Below are positions 6,778 to 10,066 of a stretch of DNA of 10,066 bases, in pieces (positions within the stretch are counted from its first letter, which is position 1; the number at the start of each line of letters is the position of its first letter). A model generated the notes under the pieces. It was given only the letters and a program-made list of their open reading frames with translations. It was not told where the DNA came from and did no database searches. Position numbers and translations under genes: made by a program. Source of the DNA: RUG11462 sp051877275 (GTDB taxonomy: Bacteria > Bacillota > Clostridia > Oscillospirales > Acutalibacteraceae); assembly GCA_051877275.1 (NCBI GenBank), contig JBJEIS010000146.1, positions 1 to 10,066 of the forward strand, read 5' to 3'.

Positions 6778-8466
6778 TTACATTTGGTCAGGAGCATTGA
6801 TTTTTAATAAATCAAGCACATTTTTAATGACGGTTTTTGTTGCAATACAGAGCATAAGTCTTGCGTTTCGAAGATTTTCTTCGGAATTTTTAACCGGGCA
6901 GGCATTATAGAACTTATGGAAAAGAGTTGCAAGGGTTACCGCATAGCGTGTAATAACCGATGGATTATATTCTTTTGCCGATAAAATAATTTCACCTGTA
7001 TAAGCGGCGATGTGTCTAATAAGCTCGCGTTCCTCTGAAGTGTTCAGACAATCAAGATCTTCGGCCTTAAGCGAAACCGGTTTTATTCCTTGAGCCTCAA
7101 GGTTACGAAGAATAGAACAGATTCGCGCGTGTGCATACTGTACATAATAAACAGGGTTTTGCGAGCTTTCGCTTATAGCAAGATCAAGGTCTATTTCAAG
7201 ATGTGAGTTAGGCTCACGAAGATTGAAGAAAAATCTTGCGGCGTCAATCGGCATTTCATCAAGCAACGTAGAAAGTGTAATCGCTTTTCCGGAACGTTTT
7301 GAAAGTTTATAGGTTTCACCGTTTTTAACAAGACGGACCATCTGCATAATAAGCATTTCAAGACGGTTAGGATCAACGCCGAGTGCCTGCATAGCGGCTT
7401 TCATTCTCGGAATATATCCGTGGTGGTCAGCGCCTAAAACGTCAATAGCTTTATCAAAACCGCGGGTTACAAGCTTATCGTAATGATAAGCAATATCAGG
7501 TACAAAGTAGGTAGGAATTCCGTTATCACGGATTAAGACTCTGTCTTTTTCATCGCCAAAATCGGTGGATTTAAACCATAAAGCGCCTTCTTTTTCGTAA
7601 GTATGACCGCTTTTAATGAGTTTATCTACAATTTCTTTAACAGCGCCGGAATTATGAAGTTCAGATTCGTGATACCAACGGTCATAAATAATGCGGTATT
7701 TTTCGAGGTCGTCTTTTAATCCCTGAATATTTTTCGGCAAAGCAAAATCGCAAAGTGCTTGTCTGCGTTCTTCGTTGTCAGCGTTTACATATTTATCTCC
7801 GTTAATTTCTTTAAAAGCTTTTGCGTGATTTATAATATCTTCACCGAGATAAGCGTCTTCAGGCATTTCAATTGAGTCATCAAACAGCTGCAAATACCTG
7901 GTTTCAAGCGAGGCTTTGAATTTTTCAATCTGATTTCCTGCGTCATTAACGTAAAATTCGCGTTTTGCATCAAATCCTGCCGCATTTAAAACTGATGCTA
8001 AACAGTCACCCAAAGCGCCACCGCGGGCGTTGCCTATATGCATCGGTCCGGTAGGGTTTGCACTTACAAACTCAACTAAAACTTTTTGGTTTTTACCGAA
8101 ATCCGATTTGCCGTAGTCTTCACCTTTTTCAGCTACATCAATTAAAATATCACTGTAATATCTGTCGGTTAAAGTGATATTAATGAATCCCGGACCGGCA
8201 ATTTCAACAGATTTTATACAAGTATTCTTAGTATCGAGATTATTTACAATTGCAGTTGCAATATCACGAGGAGATTTTTTAAATACTCTTGCACCGATCA
8301 TAGCTGCGTTTACCGCATAGTCGCCGTGAGTGCGGTCATTAGGAATTTCAATATTGAATTCAGGTATTTCACCATTTGCCAATTCACCGTTTTTCTGCGC
8401 GCTTTCAATTGCAGCTTTAACGGTGTCGATAATATTTTTTTCTACTTCAAAGACTTTTAAAGACAT
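6778..8466 (-). CDS. argS: Arginyl-tRNA synthetase
   Basis: Class I aminoacyl-tRNA synthetase of 562 residues, normal length for the family; it charges tRNA-Arg with arginine in the cytoplasm. Residues 1-105 form the ArgRS-specific N-terminal tRNA-contacting domain. VEFVSANPTGPMHIGNARGG (131-150) holds the HIGH-type ATP site (HIGN, 143-146). REFYVNDAGNQI (169-180) and DVLGADHHGYIPR (342-354) are conserved ArgRS blocks. KLSKRSG (387-393) is the KMSKS-equivalent loop, close to the KMSKRSG form common in ArgRS. YYVQYAHARICSILR (440-454) opens the DALR anticodon-binding domain. The ATG follows the DUF1934 stop codon by two bases, with an AAAGGG site inside the end of that gene. It is last in the murI operon. 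Confidence 0.97.
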   Translation of the reverse strand: MSLKVFEVEKNIIDTVKAAIESAQKNGELANGEIPEFNIEIPNDRTHGDYAVNAAMIGARVFKKSPRDIATAIVNNLDTKNTCIKSVEIAGPGFINITLTDRYYSDILIDVAEKGEDYGKSDFGKNQKVLVEFVSANPTGPMHIGNARGGALGDCLASVLNAAGFDAKREFYVNDAGNQIEKFKASLETRYLQLFDDSIEMPEDAYLGEDIINHAKAFKEINGDKYVNADNEERRQALCDFALPKNIQGLKDDLEKYRIIYDRWYHESELHNSGAVKEIVDKLIKSGHTYEKEGALWFKSTDFGDEKDRVLIRDNGIPTYFVPDIAYHYDKLVTRGFDKAIDVLGADHHGYIPRMKAAMQALGVDPNRLEMLIMQMVRLVKNGETYKLSKRSGKAITLSTLLDEMPIDAARFFFNLREPNSHLEIDLDLAISESSQNPVYYVQYAHARICSILRNLEAQGIKPVSLKAEDLDCLNTSEERELIRHIAAYTGEIILSAKEYNPSVITRYAVTLATLFHKFYNACPVKNSEENLRNARLMLCIATKTVIKNVLDLLKINAPDQM

Positions 8467-8468
8467 TT

Positions 8469-8870
8469 TTATTTCCCTTTCTCAAATTTAAAATCTATAG
8501 TAACTTTAAAATCCAAAGCTTCATCTGCTAAATCAGGCAGGTTATATTCAATTTCAATATTGCCGCCTTTGTTATCTCTGGTATATTCAGCGGTTTTTCC
8601 GATAACGGTAAAGGTACTTTCTTCACCCATGATTCCGAGCAGTGTTTCACCTTGCTTTACGGGAATTTTCAGTGAGTAAAGATTAGAAGAACGGCAGAGC
8701 AAAACCTTATCTTCGGTAATAATAACTGAGGTTTTGGTATTTTCATTATCGGTGTGGGTTAATAGGCTTTTGCCGTTACCTTCACGCAAAACACCGCTTC
8801 CTTTTATAACATTTACGGGGTTATTGGAAGAAACCGTAGTAATTTTTATTTTTATATTATTCTTTTCCAT
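8469..8870 (-). CDS. DUF1934 (YwiB-like) beta-barrel protein
   Basis: A 133-residue protein from the chosen ATG. The pattern KIKITTVSS at the N-terminus, KVLLCRSSNLYSLKIPVKQGE in the middle and GGNIEIEYNLPDLADEALDFKVTIDFKFE at the end fits the DUF1934/YwiB family, a small calycin-like beta-barrel. Its function is unknown. Position next to argS agrees with the family (ywiB sits by argS in Bacillus). Start choice is open: ATG at 8868-8870 gives the usual family length but has no clear ribosome binding site, whereas TTG at 8892-8894 has AAGGA 5 bases upstream and adds eight residues. Either start overlaps the murI end (14 or 38 bases), so coupled translation is likely. Confidence 0.85.
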   Translation of the reverse strand: MEKNNIKIKITTVSSNNPVNVIKGSGVLREGNGKSLLTHTDNENTKTSVIITEDKVLLCRSSNLYSLKIPVKQGETLLGIMGEESTFTVIGKTAEYTRDNKGGNIEIEYNLPDLADEALDFKVTIDFKFEKGK

Positions 8871-9678
8871 ATTTTTCGATTTGAATTTGTTCAACAGGTT
8901 CCTTGATTTCCGAATTTAAAAATATTTGAGCGGTTTTTGAAAAGGAAACAGGACTGTCAGAAACAAAGTACTTTCTGCTTGGTTTATCATTATTTTCGTT
9001 GAGCATATTATTTTCTTTTAAAACTTGTGCCGCTTCAGCTGCAGTTGCACTTCCCGAACTTATAAGTTTAACGTTTTTGCCCATTACTCTTGCTATTGTA
9101 GGAGCAATAAGCGGGAAATGAGTGCAACCGAGAATAAGAGTATCAACCCCTGCCTCTTTCAAAGGATTAAGGTATCTTTTCGCAGTTAAAAATGCTATTT
9201 CATCATTTTCATCAATCCAACCTTGTTCAACAATAGAAACAAAAAGCGGACAGCCTTGCTGATAGACTTCAATCTCGTCGTCGATTGCGTTTATCGCTTT
9301 TTTATAAGAATTGCTTGAAACGGTGGTAGGTGTGCCGATAACACCGACTTTTTTGTTTTTTGTAAGGCTTACCGCCGCTCTTGCAGAAGGCTCAACAACA
9401 CCTAAAAAAGGCACGCTTAAATCTTTACCTGTATCATAAGCTACCGATGAAACTGTTCCGCATGCGGCAATGACCATTTTTACATCATTTTCAAGCAAAA
9501 ATTGCTCGTCTTGACGTGCATATCTTAAAATGGTATCACGGCTTTTAGTTCCGTAAGGAACTCTTCCCGTATCACCAAAATAAACAATATTTTCACAGGG
9601 TAAAATTCTTATAAACTCTTTTACAACCGAAAGTCCGCCCAAACCCGAATCAAAAATGCCTATCGGACGCTTATCCAT
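8857..9678 (-). CDS. murI: Glutamate racemase
   Basis: A 273-residue cofactor-independent racemase that makes D-glutamate for peptidoglycan. IGIFDSGLGGLSVVKE (from residue 6) carries catalytic Asp10 and Ser11. YFGDTGRVPYG (33-43) is the conserved second block. The two catalytic cysteines are Cys73 in AACGTVSS and Cys185 in LGCTHFPL, with His187. The usual motif around the first cysteine is CNT, so Gly74 replaces a conserved Asn. The ATG at 9676-9678 is chosen over an in-frame start at 9726. The longer form would begin inside the promoter -10/spacer region and would add 16 residues ahead of a standard MurI N-terminus. A GAGGG site lies 11 bases upstream. It is the first gene of the murI–DUF1934–argS operon. 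Confidence 0.95.
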   Translation of the reverse strand: MDKRPIGIFDSGLGGLSVVKEFIRILPCENIVYFGDTGRVPYGTKSRDTILRYARQDEQFLLENDVKMVIAACGTVSSVAYDTGKDLSVPFLGVVEPSARAAVSLTKNKKVGVIGTPTTVSSNSYKKAINAIDDEIEVYQQGCPLFVSIVEQGWIDENDEIAFLTAKRYLNPLKEAGVDTLILGCTHFPLIAPTIARVMGKNVKLISSGSATAAEAAQVLKENNMLNENNDKPSRKYFVSDSPVSFSKTAQIFLNSEIKEPVEQIQIEKYGKE

Positions 9679-9716
9679 AACAATATATACCCTCTTTCTT
9701 AAATAATAACCAATTA

Positions 9717-9745
9717 ATTGTATCATATCAAAAGAAAACTTTCAA
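9717..9745 (-). promoter_or_regulatory. Housekeeping (SigA-type) promoter of the murI operon
   Basis: On the minus strand a TTGAAA -35 box (9745-9740) and a TACAAT -10 box (9722-9717) are separated by 17 bases, with TG one base before the -10 box (extended -10). Transcription would begin near 9710, giving a leader of about 30 bases before the murI ATG at 9678. An additional perfect TTGACA at 9821-9816 with TATGAA 18 bases on (9797-9792) could be a weaker upstream promoter. Confidence 0.75.
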
Positions 9746-9856
9746 TATTTTTTTAAAGACATAATTATTTAAACACATTGTTTATGCAAAATTCATAAAA
9801 ATAGTGATTAAATTATGTCAAAACTCTCAAATTTTAGTTTATGTATAATTTTTTTG

Positions 9857-9885
9857 TTGAAAAAATATGCTTTTTATGGTAATAT
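9857..9885 (+). promoter_or_regulatory. SigA-type promoter of the secreted-protein gene, with a small leader hairpin
   Basis: TTGAAA (9857-9862) and TAATAT (9880-9885) are 17 bases apart, and TG at 9877-9878 makes an extended -10. Transcription would start near 9892, about 53 bases before the ATG. The first part of the transcript can form a 5-base-pair hairpin (GCAAC 9896-9900 with GTTGC 9912-9916), which might protect the 5' end of the message. Confidence 0.7.
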
Positions 9886-9944
9886 AAAATCGTAAGCAAC
9901 CATATTTATTTGTTGCAAAAAATTTTAATTAAGGAGAGAAAAAA

Positions 9945-10066
9945 ATGAAAAAACTTCTATCTCTTATACTTTCACTGTTAATGGTGTTTTCATTAGTACC
10001 GGCGTTTGCTATTTCGGCATCTGCGCTTAATGAAGATACTGTTGCTGTAATCGGCGATACAGAATA
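9945..10066 (+). CDS. N-terminus of a secreted protein, 3' end outside window
   Basis: Forty complete codons are visible. Residues 1-27 form a standard signal peptide: MKKLL, a hydrophobic run through SLILSLLMVFSLVPAFA, and a likely SPase I site after ISASA. The mature part begins LNEDTVAVIGDTE, which resembles the entry to repeat modules of Firmicute surface proteins, but too little is visible to name a family. AAGGAG at 9931-9936, 8 bases before the ATG, and a good promoter support the start. It is divergent from murI across a 266-base AT-rich region that holds only the two promoters. Confidence 0.85.
   Translation, partial: MKKLLSLILSLLMVFSLVPAFAISASALNEDTVAVIGDTE

Noticed and set aside
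9679..9726. Longer murI start giving 289 residues
   Set aside because: It would start inside the promoter's spacer/-10 region and adds 16 residues ahead of the conserved MurI N-terminus.
9792..9821. Perfect TTGACA on the minus strand with TATGAA 18 bases downstream
   Set aside because: The -10 box matches only 4 of 6 and a better extended -10 promoter lies nearer murI at 9717-9745; kept only as a possible extra promoter.
1..10066. CRISPR arrays, tRNA or rRNA genes, insertion sequences, riboswitch aptamers
   Set aside because: No regularly spaced repeats, cloverleaf-like sequences, transposase ORFs or recognisable aptamer cores were seen by eye on either strand.

Overview
The window looks like chromosomal DNA of a low-GC, Gram-positive, endospore-forming member of the Clostridia, probably an Oscillospiraceae/Ruminococcaceae-type gut bacterium. 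The reasons are AT-rich non-coding DNA, strong AGGAGG-type ribosome binding sites, a SpoVB-type flippase, SleC-like spore-cortex proteins, a murI–DUF1934–argS cluster, and a typical Firmicute signal peptide at the right edge. The organism call is inference. No mobile element, CRISPR array, rRNA or tRNA gene was found.

Layout, left to right. (1) 1-1071, plus strand: the C-terminal part of a glycoside hydrolase family 2 enzyme, entering from the left edge. (2) 1081-1127: a bidirectional intrinsic terminator shared with the convergent operon. (3) 4981 down to 1101, minus strand: a tight four-gene operon. In transcription order it encodes a carboxypeptidase-regulatory-like beta-sandwich protein, a SleC-like SpoIID-domain/peptidoglycan-binding protein, a small peptidoglycan-binding protein, and a SpoVB/MurJ-like flippase. 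(4) 5039-5755, plus strand: a DUF421 (YetF-like) membrane protein, divergent from the operon. (5) 6725 down to 5748, minus strand: a membrane-anchored M23 metallopeptidase, overlapping the DUF421 gene tail to tail. (6) 9678 down to 6778, minus strand: murI, a DUF1934 gene and argS, from a well-formed promoter at 9717-9745 to a hairpin terminator at 6714-6754. (7) 9945 to the right edge, plus strand: the start of a secreted protein with its own promoter.

The most interesting part is the four-gene operon. Its first two or three products together reproduce the domain order of the clostridial germination cortex-lytic enzyme SleC: beta-sandwich pro-region, SpoIID-like lytic domain, peptidoglycan-binding repeats. 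Here they are separate proteins. All three ORFs lie in the same reading frame, separated only by a stop codon, a few codons and a start codon, and none has a signal peptide. The fourth gene, a lipid-linked cell-wall precursor flippase of the type needed for cortex synthesis, overlaps the third by ATGA. The arrangement suggests a spore-cortex module in which a normally single zymogen is supplied as separate subunits.

A second theme is compact regulation. The terminator after the flippase gene encodes that protein's C-terminal alanines. The terminator after argS has the ribosome binding site of the next gene in its loop and the start codon in its stem.
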